Positions 1 through 7,736 of a stretch of 64,000 nt of DNA are shown here, in pieces (positions within the stretch are counted from its first letter, which is position 1; every line of letters starts with the position of its first letter). The notes beneath the pieces were generated by a model. The model had not been told where the DNA came from. It worked only from the letters and a program-made list of their open reading frames with translations, and did no database searches. This DNA comes from Phosphoribacter sp037045055 (GTDB taxonomy: Bacteria > Actinomycetota > Actinomycetes > Actinomycetales > Dermatophilaceae). The stretch covers positions 1,178,001 through 1,242,000 of the forward strand of contig JBAOHJ010000003.1 in assembly GCA_037045055.1 (NCBI GenBank), read 5' to 3'. The position numbers and the translations under genes are program-made.

Positions 1-468
1 GTCGCGGCGGCGAAGGCCGACCCGAGCTGGGGCAGCAGCCGCAGGCGGCGCAGCTGGGCCAGGCCCACGAGGGGGTATGCCGTGCGACGCTCGTGGCGCA
101 CGAAGACCACCGCGCCGGCCGCGCCGAGGGTCAGCAGGGTCGCGGTCCCGGCCCCTTCGCCGGGGTGGACCGTCACCGCGGTCGCGTATGCCGTGAGGGT
201 GACGCCGAGCAGCGCCGTCCCGCGCAGGTCCAGCCGCTGTCGCAGCTCGCCACCCCCCGGTGGCCGGGCCTGGGCGACGGGCTCAGCCAAGCCCACCGCC
301 GCGAGAGCCAGGGCGCCGATCGGGAGCACCACGAGGACAACGAAGGCAGCGCGCCAACCGCCGACCCCGAGCAACATCCCACCGATCGCCGGACCGAGCG
401 CCATGCCCGAGGCGGTGGCTGCTCCGAGGACCCCCATCGTGCGACCGACGCGGGCCGGGGACACGCTG
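1..468 (-). pseudogene. MFS transporter, 5'-truncated and running off the window
   Basis: Read on the minus strand from about 468 to 1, an open frame encodes hydrophobic segments typical of a DHA2-type major facilitator transporter, including RVGRTMGVLGAATASG followed by MALGPAIGGMLLG (motif-C-like), a PIGALALAAVGLAEP helix and later transmembrane segments. The C-terminal part continues beyond base 1. The N-terminal transmembrane helices are missing: upstream of the ARVGRTMG segment the sequence turns directly into the coding sequence of an opposite-strand regulator, with no start codon, promoter or spacer. Two divergent genes therefore seem to have lost their 5' ends in one deletion. Substrate cannot be told; drug/H+ antiport is the usual role of the family. 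Confidence is good for the family and moderate for pseudogene status. Confidence 0.6.
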
Positions 469-960
469 ACCCTTGCCGAGCTGGCCGCGTCGACGGGCAT
501 GTCGACGAGCACGATGTCTCGCCTGGAGAACGACCAACGCCGCCCGACCCTCGAGGCGCTGCTGGCCATCGCGCGTGCCCACCGGGTGTCCCTGGACGAC
601 CTCGTCGGGGTGCCGGACGAGGTCGACCCCCGGATCCGCCTCGACGCGCGTCGGGTGCGCGGCCGGACGGTCGTGCCCCTCAGCCGGACCATCGGCGTGC
701 AGGCGTGGAAGATCGGCATCCCCGCCCGGGCCGAGAAGCCCGATCTGCGCCGCCACGACGGCTCCGAGTGGCTCTACGTCCTCAACGGTGAACTGCGGCT
801 CATCCTGGGCAGCCAGGATCTCGTGTTGCACGCGGGCGAGGCCGCGCAGTTCGACACGCAGCGCCCGCACTGGTTCGGTGGCACCGGTCGGTCGCGCACC
901 GAGATCCTCAGCCTGTTCAACCGTGCCGGCGCGCACGTCCATGTTCAGACCATGGACTAG
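403..960 (+). pseudogene. XRE-family regulator with C-terminal cupin domain, 5'-truncated
   Basis: From about base 470 the frame reads LTLAELAASTGMSTSTMSRLEN, the second half of an XRE/Cro helix-turn-helix, then a linker (LDDLVGVPDEVDPRI) and a cupin barrel ending near EILSLFNRAGAHVHVQ. Such proteins are usually ligand-sensing repressors of a neighbouring gene, here plausibly the divergent MFS transporter. Helix 1 and the native start are missing: everything upstream in this frame is the antisense of the transporter. An in-frame ATG at 403 could give a 185-residue chimeric product, so some expression is possible, but the DNA-binding domain looks incomplete. HTH/cupin identity is confident; whether a working protein is made is not. 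Confidence 0.6.
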
Positions 961-1099
961 GCCCGGTGATGCCGCCGCGGGGCATCACCGTGAATCGCTG
1001 GACGGCGACGAAGCGCTCGGCGAGCTCTCTGGGCGGGGTGGCGGGTCTGCGCAGGGGACCGTTCGTCGATATCGGCGAACACTGCTGCGGTCGCCCTGA

Positions 1100-1750
1100 T
1101 CATCGGACCCGCTTGGAGTGGTAGGCCCACATCGCGATCTCGACTCGATTGCGGACACCGAGCTTGGCCATCAACGAGGCGACATGGCTCTTGACCGTGC
1201 TCAGGCCGATGAAGAGCTCCGCGCCGATCTCGGCGTTGGTGCGGCCGTGGGCGAGCAGCGCCAGCACCTGCTCCTCGCGCTCGGTGAGGGGATCGACGGG
1301 CTGGGTCAACGTCCCGGGTGCGTGGTCGACGAGGGTCGCCAGCAGCCGTCGGGTGACGTTGGGGGCGATCAGCGCGTCCCCGCTCGCGGCGGCGTGCACG
1401 GCCTGGACGAGCAGCTCCGGTCCGGCGTCCTTGAGCAGGAAGCCGCGAGCACCGGCGCGCACGGCCCCCAGGACGTACTCATCCAGGTCGAAGGTGGTGA
1501 TGACCACCACCGCCATCGGGTCCGCCACGTCGGGACCCGCCAGCCGCCGAGTCACCTCGACCCCGTCGAGCCCGGGCATGCGGATGTCGACGAGGAGGAC
1601 GTCCGGACGCAGCCGGGTGGACACGTCGAGAGCCTGTATGCCGTCCGCGGCCTGCCCGACCACGTCGATGTCGGGTTGGGCGCCGAGGATCATCACGAGC
1701 CCGGTCCGCACCAGGTCTTGGTCATCGGCTACGACGACACGGATGCTCAT
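1100..1750 (-). CDS. NarL/LuxR-family response regulator
   Basis: A 216-residue response regulator. The receiver domain begins MSIRVVVADDQDLVRTG, with the acidic pair DD and phospho-acceptor Asp in LLVDIRMPG, the conserved Thr in VVITTFD and Lys in FLLKDAG. The C-terminal GerE/LuxR helix-turn-helix reads LTEREEQVLALLAHGRTNAEIG and LSTVKSHVASLMAKLG. The start at 1750 is chosen because it precedes the receiver beta-1 strand and overlaps the stop of the upstream histidine kinase by four bases (ATGA), implying translational coupling. The cognate kinase has lost its N-terminus to IS3 copy 1, so the input side of this two-component system, and probably its promoter, is disrupted. Target genes are not visible. 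Confidence 0.88.
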   Translation of the reverse strand: MSIRVVVADDQDLVRTGLVMILGAQPDIDVVGQAADGIQALDVSTRLRPDVLLVDIRMPGLDGVEVTRRLAGPDVADPMAVVVITTFDLDEYVLGAVRAGARGFLLKDAGPELLVQAVHAAASGDALIAPNVTRRLLATLVDHAPGTLTQPVDPLTEREEQVLALLAHGRTNAEIGAELFIGLSTVKSHVASLMAKLGVRNRVEIAMWAYHSKRVR

Positions 1751-2589
1751 CGCGACACCTGCACGGGCAGAACGGCCTCCACGACCCAGCCACCGTGGGC
1801 CGCCGGGCCGGCAGACAGGGAGCCGCCCAGGAGCTGGGCGCGCTCGGCCATGCCGGTCAAGCCGAATCCCGGCTGTACACCCGACCCTGCCTGGGTGAGC
1901 CCATCGTCGGTCACGCGCAGCCTGACGTCGTCGCCCACGCGGCACAGGTCGATGCCGACATGGGTGGCGTTTCGAGCATGGCGCGCGGCATTGGTGAGCG
2001 CTTCCTGCGCGATCCGGTAGACCGCAGCGTCCACGGGTCCGGGCAGCCCGGTGACAGCGCCGGCGAGCGAGACGTCGACGCCCGGGGTCGCGTCCGCGCG
2101 CGCCAGCGTGGGGAGGTCGGCAACCCCCTGCTGCGGGGAGTAGGCGTCCCAGCCGTCCTCCCGCAGGACGCGCACCATGGCCCGCATCTGCGCGAGAGCG
2201 CGCGTCGCCTCGGCCTCGATCGTGGCCAGCGCCTGGGCCGCCTGCGCGGGCTGCGCTTGGACGACCACGCCGCCGGCCTGCGCCTGCACGGCGATGGCCG
2301 AAATGTGGTGAGCCACGGTGTCGTGCAGCTCGCGGGCGAGCATCAGCCGCTCCTCATTGCGGATTTCGCGCAGCTGGCGCTGCCACAGGTCGGCGCGAGA
2401 GCGGAATACCGCTGCGAACGAGACGAAGAGCAGCAGGAGGAGGCTGCCGCCGATGATGTCCGTCGGGCCGGCTGCCGCGGCATACATGCCCAGAGCCACG
2501 ACTGCGGCGACATAGGGCATGCCTACGGCGATCTCTCTCCCCGAGCCCCAGCGGACCAAGGAGTAGAGCAGGATCAGAATGGCCATCAT
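1747..2589 (-). CDS. Histidine kinase (HisKA_3/HATPase), N-terminally truncated by IS3
   Basis: NarL-partner sensor kinase. The visible part holds membrane segments (VGMPYVAAVVALGMYAAAAG, GGSLLLLLFVSFAAVF), the phosphoacceptor block RLMLARELHDTVAHHISAIAVQ (His in ELHDTVAHH), and an HATPase domain with the N-box EALTNAARHARNA and glycine loops DDGLT and FGLTGMAERA. The homologous frame continues upstream of the ATG at 2589 (RLFGFGAAGLLSAIQLATRTADLGLSS) until it is cut at 2669 by the left end of the IS. The original start and first membrane helices are therefore lost. An internal ATG at 2589 could give 280 residues retaining the catalytic domains. It overlaps the response regulator by four bases. 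Signal sensing is probably impaired. Confidence 0.75.
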   Translation of the reverse strand: MMAILILLYSLVRWGSGREIAVGMPYVAAVVALGMYAAAAGPTDIIGGSLLLLLFVSFAAVFRSRADLWQRQLREIRNEERLMLARELHDTVAHHISAIAVQAQAGGVVVQAQPAQAAQALATIEAEATRALAQMRAMVRVLREDGWDAYSPQQGVADLPTLARADATPGVDVSLAGAVTGLPGPVDAAVYRIAQEALTNAARHARNATHVGIDLCRVGDDVRLRVTDDGLTQAGSGVQPGFGLTGMAERAQLLGGSLSAGPAAHGGWVVEAVLPVQVSR

Positions 2590-2730
2590 CGAGGAGAGGC
2601 CAAGATCTGCGGTGCGGGTGGCCAGTTGGATGGCCGAGAGCAGCCCGGCGGCACCGAAGCCGAACAGGCGGGACTGCCCAGGGTCTGGTTGACACCGAGC
2701 GTGTGAGGACTGTCAGTCCTCACCGGAAGG

Positions 2731-3024
2731 ATGCCGACCATGCCCAAAGCGTTTCCCAAGGAGTTCCGCGACGATGTGATCGCGGTGGCACGTAGGGCCG
2801 AGGCGTCGGTGGCGCAGGTGGCCAAGGACTTCGGGATCTCCGAGTCCTGCCTGCACCGCTGGCTAGCTCTGGCTGACATCGAGGATGGCAAACGTCCTGG
2901 CGCCACGAAGGAGGAGTCGGAAGCGTTGCGGGAGCTGAAGAAGCGTAACCGGCTGCTGGAGCAGGAGAACGAGGTGCTGCGCAGGGCGGCGGCGTACCTG
3001 GCCCGGGACGTGCTCCCAAAATGA
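2731..3024 (+). CDS. IS3-family transposase OrfA
   Basis: A 97-residue OrfA with an N-terminal helix-turn-helix (FPKEFRDDVIAVARRAEASVAQVAKDFGIS, then ESCLHRWLALADI) and a C-terminal leucine-zipper-like coiled coil (ELKKRNRLLEQENEVLRRAAAYL), which binds IS ends and mediates multimerisation. Its stop overlaps the OrfB start (ATGA at 3021-3024). OrfB lies in the -1 frame, and the C-CCA-AAA run just before the stop is a plausible slippery site for the programmed -1 frameshift that makes the OrfAB transposase in this family. Identical to the copy at 38639-38932. Confidence 0.93.
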   Translation: MPTMPKAFPKEFRDDVIAVARRAEASVAQVAKDFGISESCLHRWLALADIEDGKRPGATKEESEALRELKKRNRLLEQENEVLRRAAAYLARDVLPK

Positions 3025-3908
3025 CCTACCCCCTCATCACTGACCTGGCCGCTGAGGGGGCCACGATCCGGGTGCCCGTGATCGTCTCGTGCCGGGTCCT
3101 GGGCGTGTCCCGGCAGGCCTACTACGCGTGGCGGGCCGACCCGGTCAGCCAACGCGACTGGGACGACGCCCACCTGATCAACGCCGCCCGGGACGTGCAC
3201 GCCGACGACCCGGAGTTCGGCTACCGGCTGATCAGCGACGAGCTGGTCGAGCAGGGGTTCACCGCCTCAGAGAACCGGGTGTGGCGGGTCTGCTCGATGA
3301 CCGGGATCTTCTCAGTGCTCTCCCCGAAGCGCCGGGGCGGCAAACGTCCTGGCCCGGCGGTGTACGACGACCTGGTCGAACGCGACTTCACCGCTGACCG
3401 GCCCAACGAGCTGTGGCTGACCGACATCACCGAGCACGCCACCGGTGAGGGCAAGCTGTACATGTGCGCCGTCAAGGACGTCTACTCCGGGCGGATCGTG
3501 GGCTACAGCATCGACTCGCGGATGAAGGCATCTTTGGCGGTGGCCGCGCTGCGCAACGCGGTCGACCGCCGCGGCGGCCCGAGTGTGGTCTCCGGGTGCA
3601 TCGTGCACAGCGACCGAGGTAGCCAATTCCGAGCCCGGAAATACACCCGTGCCCTGGCCGACGCTGGGCTGGTCGGCTCGATGGGGCGGGTGGCCTCGAG
3701 CGCTGACAATGCGGCCATGGAGAGCTGGTTCGCCTTGCTGCAGAAGAACGTGCTCGACCGACAACGGTGGGCCACCCGCGGCCACCTGCGGCTGGCGATC
3801 GTCACCTGGACCGAACGCACCTACCACCGCCGGCGCCGACAGCGTCGCCTGGGTCGACTGACCCCCATCGAGTTTGAGACCATCTACTCGACCGCCTCAG
3901 CGGCCTGA
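3021..3908 (+). CDS. IS3-family transposase OrfB (DDE integrase core)
   Basis: A 295-residue catalytic subunit. An HTH_21-like region (SCRVLGVSRQAYYAW; DDPEFGYRLISDEL) precedes an rve integrase core carrying the DDE triad: Asp in NELWLTDITEH, Asp in IVHSDRGSQF, and Glu in DNAAMESWFALLQKN. It ends RRLGRLTPIEFETIY, typical of the family. It overlaps OrfA by four bases and would normally be made as an OrfAB fusion by -1 frameshifting. No internal stop or substitution relative to copy 2 is apparent, so the element looks active. Its coding strand points toward the methyltransferase remnant, so read-through could drive the downstream genes. Confidence 0.94.
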   Translation: MTYPLITDLAAEGATIRVPVIVSCRVLGVSRQAYYAWRADPVSQRDWDDAHLINAARDVHADDPEFGYRLISDELVEQGFTASENRVWRVCSMTGIFSVLSPKRRGGKRPGPAVYDDLVERDFTADRPNELWLTDITEHATGEGKLYMCAVKDVYSGRIVGYSIDSRMKASLAVAALRNAVDRRGGPSVVSGCIVHSDRGSQFRARKYTRALADAGLVGSMGRVASSADNAAMESWFALLQKNVLDRQRWATRGHLRLAIVTWTERTYHRRRRQRRLGRLTPIEFETIYSTASAA

Positions 3909-4038
3909 CAAGACCACCCACCATGACTGTCAACCAGACCCTGGGCAGTCCCGATCCGTCACCTCACGCCTGACAAGCCACCGCCACAAGAAGGGCGACC
4001 CCGACCCCAAGTTCGCGGCCCGCCTAGAAATCATCCGT

Positions 4039-6396
4039 ATGCCGTTCGACGTCGTCCTCGACGCCAACGCCGTCCTCGGCAAGGTCCGACACGCTTTCGA
4101 CACTGAGGCCCAAAACGAGTCGAAGCGGGCCTCCAAACTCATGGCGAACATGTACGCCGCCGTCGAGAAGGCTTACCCAACCACCGCTGACCCCAAGAAG
4201 CGTGATCACGAGATCTCGGTGACCCTTGCCCGAATCCTGTTCCTCATGTTCGGCGACGACACAGAGATGTGGCAGACCGACGCCTTCCGAAACGTGATCC
4301 AGCACGAGACCCGACCCGATGGCTCCGACCTTGCCCACGTGCTCAACGAGCTCTTCACGTTCCTCGACACAGCCAAGCCCGTACAGGTGCCGACGGGCTT
4401 CGAGGGGTTCAAGTACGTCAACGGCGGCATCTTCGACGAGAAGATCAACCTGCCAACCCTGGGCAGGGACTTCCGCAACGCCATCCTCGACGCGTGCGCC
4501 GTCGACTGGTCCGGCATCAGCCCGGCCATCTTCGGCTCGATGTTCCAGTCGGTCCGCGACGCGGAGACCCGCCGCGCCCTCGGCGAGCACTACACGTCCG
4601 AGGAGAACATCCTCAAGACCCTCAACCCGCTCTTCCTGGACGAGCTCAGGGACGAGCTGGCTGTGGCCCTTGCCCGCGACACAACCCAGAAGAAGGTCAA
4701 CGCCCTCAACAGGCTCTGGGACCGCCTCGGCGCCATCCGCTTCATGGACCCCGCCTGTGGGTGCGGCAACTTCATAATCGTCGCCTACCGAGAACTCCGA
4801 GCCATCGAGCTCCAAGTCATGGAAGCCCTGTATGACCTCCGCGACAAGCACCAGCTCTCGCTCGACGCGAAGTCTGACCTCAAAGTCACCCTCGACCACT
4901 TCTACGGCATCGAGATCGACGAGTGGCCAGCACGCATCGCCGAGACTGCCATGTTCATGATGGACCGCCAGAGCGACCTCAAGCTCCAAGAACGGTTCGG
5001 GCAAGCACCCGAACGGCTGCCCATCCAGCGAGAAGCCAAGATCTTGGTCGAGAATGCGCTCCAAGTGGACTGGTCCGATATGTTGCCGCCCTCCAACGAT
5101 GTTGTGGTCGCGGGGAACCCACCTTTCCATGGGCACAAGGAGCGGTCGCCGCAGGAGACGGCCGACCTCAGGCTCGCTTGGGACACAGCCAACACACAGC
5201 ATCTTGACTTCGTGACGGGCTGGTACGCCAAGGCTCTGGAATACTTCGGTGAGCGCACGCGCGGATCTTGGGCCTACGTCTCGACCAACTCAGTTTGCCA
5301 GGGCGAGGGTGTGGCTCAACTCTTCCAACCTATCCTGGAGGCCGGCTGGCGCATCCGATTTGCCCACAGACCCTTTCGTTGGACTTCGGAAGCGTCAGGG
5401 GCTGCGGCCGTCCACGTCGTGATCGTGGGTTTCGACCGCGACTCCAGCTCGGCTGCGAGGCTGTTCGAGCACGCGGATGAGCCACTCGTCGTGGCGAACA
5501 TCAGTCCCTACCTCGTGGACGGCCCGAACGTGCTGGTTACGCCTCGGCGAAGTGTGCTCAGCCATGCGCTCGAACCACTCCGGGCCGGGTCCACCCCAAT
5601 TGACTGGGGCTCGCTGATGGTCGAGTCGGAGGATATGGCGGCGGTGCGGGCGGATCCTGTGGCTTCCAGGTACTTGCGCCCCTACCTGGGCGGCAAGGAA
5701 CTCATCAATGGGCTTGATTCCTGGTGCCTGTGGATGGATGATCCGGCAGTCGAGGTCGCCGCCCTTCGCAAGAGCCCGATCCTGAGAACGCGTCTGGATG
5801 CAATCGCGCGCGAGCGTTCTAGAAGCGGGCGGGCTGCAACACGGGCGCTTGCGGCAACGCCGCATCTGTTCGGAGAGCGTCGCCAGCCGGCGGGAGCCTA
5901 CCTCGGGATACCTCAGACGTTCACGGAGAACAGGGACTTCGCCACGGCGGCCAGGGTCTCCGAGGACACGATCGCGTCGATCAAGTTGTTCACCCACCCC
6001 GACCCCGACGGCTTCCTCTTCTCAATTGTCTCTTCAACCATGTTCATCATCTGGCAGAAGACCATTGGCGGTCGACTAAAGTCCGATCCGTCGTTCTCGA
6101 GCAGCCTCGTCTGGAACAACTTTCCGCTGGCTCCACTCGCCTCAGACAAGAGGGAGCGAGTCTGCGCGGCCGGCGAAGGTGTTCTTGGGGCACGGGCGAG
6201 GTTCGCTGGCAAGACGTTGGCCCAGCTCTACAACCCTGCTGGCATGCCCGCGGAGTTGAAGCTGGCCCACCAGGCTCTCGATCGGGAGGTGGACTCGCTT
6301 TTTGATCTCCGGGTTCAAGAACCTTCGCTCCTGCAACGTCAAGAGGCCCTGTTCTCCCGATACCTGGACCTCGTTCTGGCAGAGGGCCCCCCGTGA
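4039..6396 (+). CDS. MmeI-like (type IIL) restriction-modification methyltransferase, 5'-truncated
   Basis: Large adenine methyltransferase of the MmeI/type IIL group. Counting from the ATG at 4039 (785 residues): helical spacer (KRASKLMANMYAAVEKAY, LARILFLMFGDDTEMW), then the family signature DWSGISPAIFGSMFQSVRD plus GEHYTSEENILKTLNPLFLDELRDEL, SAM-binding motif I MDPACGCGNF at about 236-245, catalytic motif IV GNPPF at about 359-363, then a target-recognition/C-terminal region. Family members usually start with an N-terminal nuclease domain of roughly 150-200 residues. None is present here, because the frame runs back into the IS3 right end (open from 3874 inside the IS). The remnant may still methylate but is unlikely to cleave. 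It overlaps the DUF3644 gene by four bases. Confidence 0.8.
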   Translation: MPFDVVLDANAVLGKVRHAFDTEAQNESKRASKLMANMYAAVEKAYPTTADPKKRDHEISVTLARILFLMFGDDTEMWQTDAFRNVIQHETRPDGSDLAHVLNELFTFLDTAKPVQVPTGFEGFKYVNGGIFDEKINLPTLGRDFRNAILDACAVDWSGISPAIFGSMFQSVRDAETRRALGEHYTSEENILKTLNPLFLDELRDELAVALARDTTQKKVNALNRLWDRLGAIRFMDPACGCGNFIIVAYRELRAIELQVMEALYDLRDKHQLSLDAKSDLKVTLDHFYGIEIDEWPARIAETAMFMMDRQSDLKLQERFGQAPERLPIQREAKILVENALQVDWSDMLPPSNDVVVAGNPPFHGHKERSPQETADLRLAWDTANTQHLDFVTGWYAKALEYFGERTRGSWAYVSTNSVCQGEGVAQLFQPILEAGWRIRFAHRPFRWTSEASGAAAVHVVIVGFDRDSSSAARLFEHADEPLVVANISPYLVDGPNVLVTPRRSVLSHALEPLRAGSTPIDWGSLMVESEDMAAVRADPVASRYLRPYLGGKELINGLDSWCLWMDDPAVEVAALRKSPILRTRLDAIARERSRSGRAATRALAATPHLFGERRQPAGAYLGIPQTFTENRDFATAARVSEDTIASIKLFTHPDPDGFLFSIVSSTMFIIWQKTIGGRLKSDPSFSSSLVWNNFPLAPLASDKRERVCAAGEGVLGARARFAGKTLAQLYNPAGMPAELKLAHQALDREVDSLFDLRVQEPSLLQRQEALFSRYLDLVLAEGPP

Positions 6397-7463
6397 AGCG
6401 TGAGGTGAGACTGCTCAAGGACAAGGCCGTTGCCTCGCTCACTCTGAGCGTCGAGCACTTCAATCGTCCTTGGGACCTTGGCCGAGGCGATGCGGTGTTG
6501 ATCCTGCTGGATCATGCCTTTGAGATGCTCCTCAAAGCTTCCATCCTTCATCGGGGCGGAAGGATCCGAGAGCGGCGCGAGAAGAACACCATCGGATTCG
6601 ACGCGTGTGTGCGTCGGGCCTTGTCAACGCCTCGTGTTCAGTTCCTCACAGATGAGCAGGCCCTGGTCCTTCAGGCCATCAATGGCCTCCGGGACGCCGC
6701 GCAACATCACCTGGTCGACTTGTCCGAGGCGCAGCTGTACCTGCACGCCCAGGGGGGCGTGACACTGTTCCGCGACCTCCTTGGCGCCGTGTTCAAGGAG
6801 CAGTTGACCGATCTCTTGCCCGCTCGGGTCTTGCCCATCTCTACCCGAGCCATCACTGACCCAATGGTGATGTTCGAGGAGGAGTTGGACGAGGTGCGCC
6901 AGCTACTCGCTCCTGGCAGCCGCCGACAGGCTGAAGCCCAGGCCAAGCTGCGGGGTCTGGCGATCGTTGACGGGGCAATCCGGGGTGAACTCCTGCAACC
7001 AGGTGAAGGCGATCTCCGCCAGCTCGTGAAGAAGGTCAGGTCGGGGGATGACTTCGGCCAGATCTTCCAGGGCATTGCTTCTGTCACGTTCGTGACGGAC
7101 GGATCCGGACCAAACGTCTCTCTGAGGATCAGCAAGAACGTCGGTGTGCCTGTGACCATCGTCCCCGAAGGGACTCCAGGCTCGTCGGTCGTAGCCGTAC
7201 GGCGTGTGGACGAGCTTGGCTACTACAACCTCGGCAGGGATGACCTCGCTAGGAAGGTCGGACTGACGACGAACAAGACCTCTGCCGCCATACGCGTCCT
7301 GGGTCTCAAGGCGGACCCGGATTGCTACAAGGAGTTCAAGATCGGGGCGGTCCGGCACCAGAGGTACTCGAAGGAGGCCATCGCTCGGGTGAAGGCCTTG
7401 CTGGCGGTGAAGCGCCCTGACGAGGTCTGGCAGGAGTACCGCCAGCTCTTGGCCGAAACCTGA
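6393..7463 (+). CDS. DUF3644 domain protein, partner of the methyltransferase
   Basis: A 356-residue protein starting at GTG 6393, whose GTGA overlaps the methyltransferase stop, so the two are translationally coupled. The N-terminal two thirds match the DUF3644 pattern (LSVEHFNRPWDLGRGDAVLILLDHAFEMLLKASI; a conserved RERR-EKNTIGFDACVRRAL stretch; LRDAAQHHLVDLSEAQLYLHAQ). The RDAAQHH stretch resembles the HEPN-type RxxxxH motif, which would suggest RNA binding or cleavage; this link is inference. The C-terminus (GYYNLGRDDLARKVGLTTNKTSAAIRVLGLK) looks like a winged-helix/HTH reading an oligomeric DNA or RNA ligand. Biochemical function is unknown. Placement next to a restriction-type methyltransferase suggests a defence or regulatory role. 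Confidence 0.68.
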   Translation: MKREVRLLKDKAVASLTLSVEHFNRPWDLGRGDAVLILLDHAFEMLLKASILHRGGRIRERREKNTIGFDACVRRALSTPRVQFLTDEQALVLQAINGLRDAAQHHLVDLSEAQLYLHAQGGVTLFRDLLGAVFKEQLTDLLPARVLPISTRAITDPMVMFEEELDEVRQLLAPGSRRQAEAQAKLRGLAIVDGAIRGELLQPGEGDLRQLVKKVRSGDDFGQIFQGIASVTFVTDGSGPNVSLRISKNVGVPVTIVPEGTPGSSVVAVRRVDELGYYNLGRDDLARKVGLTTNKTSAAIRVLGLKADPDCYKEFKIGAVRHQRYSKEAIARVKALLAVKRPDEVWQEYRQLLAET

Positions 7464-7736
7464 CCTGACCCAGGGGCAAGGGCCGGGTCGGCTCGGTGCA
7501 CCCACATAACACTCAGTCGCGACACGCCCGAGGTGCATAACGTCGGCTAATTCTTAGAATCGCCGGCCGTTCTTACAAGATTCAGTGCATCTCGACAGTC
7601 ACGATCAACGTCGGTCAGGGACAGGCTATGCACGCAACATAACTAGATGTGATCGAGATGCCTTAAACCATAAGGCCTCGTTTATGATTCATAGGTTCGC
7701 CGTTTGTGAAGTCTTCGCTGCATCTCGACAACACTC
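7464..7736. other. AT-rich gap between the DUF3644 gene and dnaB, with short repeats
   Basis: This 273-bp stretch is visibly richer in A/T than anything around it and holds no convincing gene. It contains a 12-bp direct repeat (TGCATCTCGACA at 7586-7597 and 7719-7730, the second one just after the dnaB stop) and a small hairpin, GCCTTA-AACCA-TAAGGC at 7660-7676, which could end dnaB transcription. It probably marks the right edge of the acquired restriction patch. Confidence 0.45.

Larger units (their letters stand above)
2670..3952 (+). mobile_element. IS3-family insertion sequence, copy 1 (1283 bp)
   Basis: Complete IS3-family element with two overlapping transposase frames. The ends are a perfect 25-bp inverted repeat starting GGGACTGCCC and finishing GGTTGACA internally. 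Its length (1283 bp) and both encoded proteins are identical to the copy at 37711-38993, so the element moved recently. Unlike that copy, this one has no 3-bp target duplication: the left flank ends GGC and the right flank begins GAT. The left flank is inside a histidine kinase and the right flank inside a methyltransferase gene, both truncated. The simplest reading is a deletion or recombination between two IS copies. Confidence 0.93.

Noticed and set aside
4024..5202. 392-residue minus-strand open frame
   Set aside because: It lies entirely antisense to the methyltransferase; its protein is low-complexity with no motif, while the plus strand shows conserved methyltransferase motifs.
2670..7736. 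Prophage or integrative conjugative element
   Set aside because: No integrase, portal, terminase, relaxase or replication genes; only an IS and a restriction-type pair.
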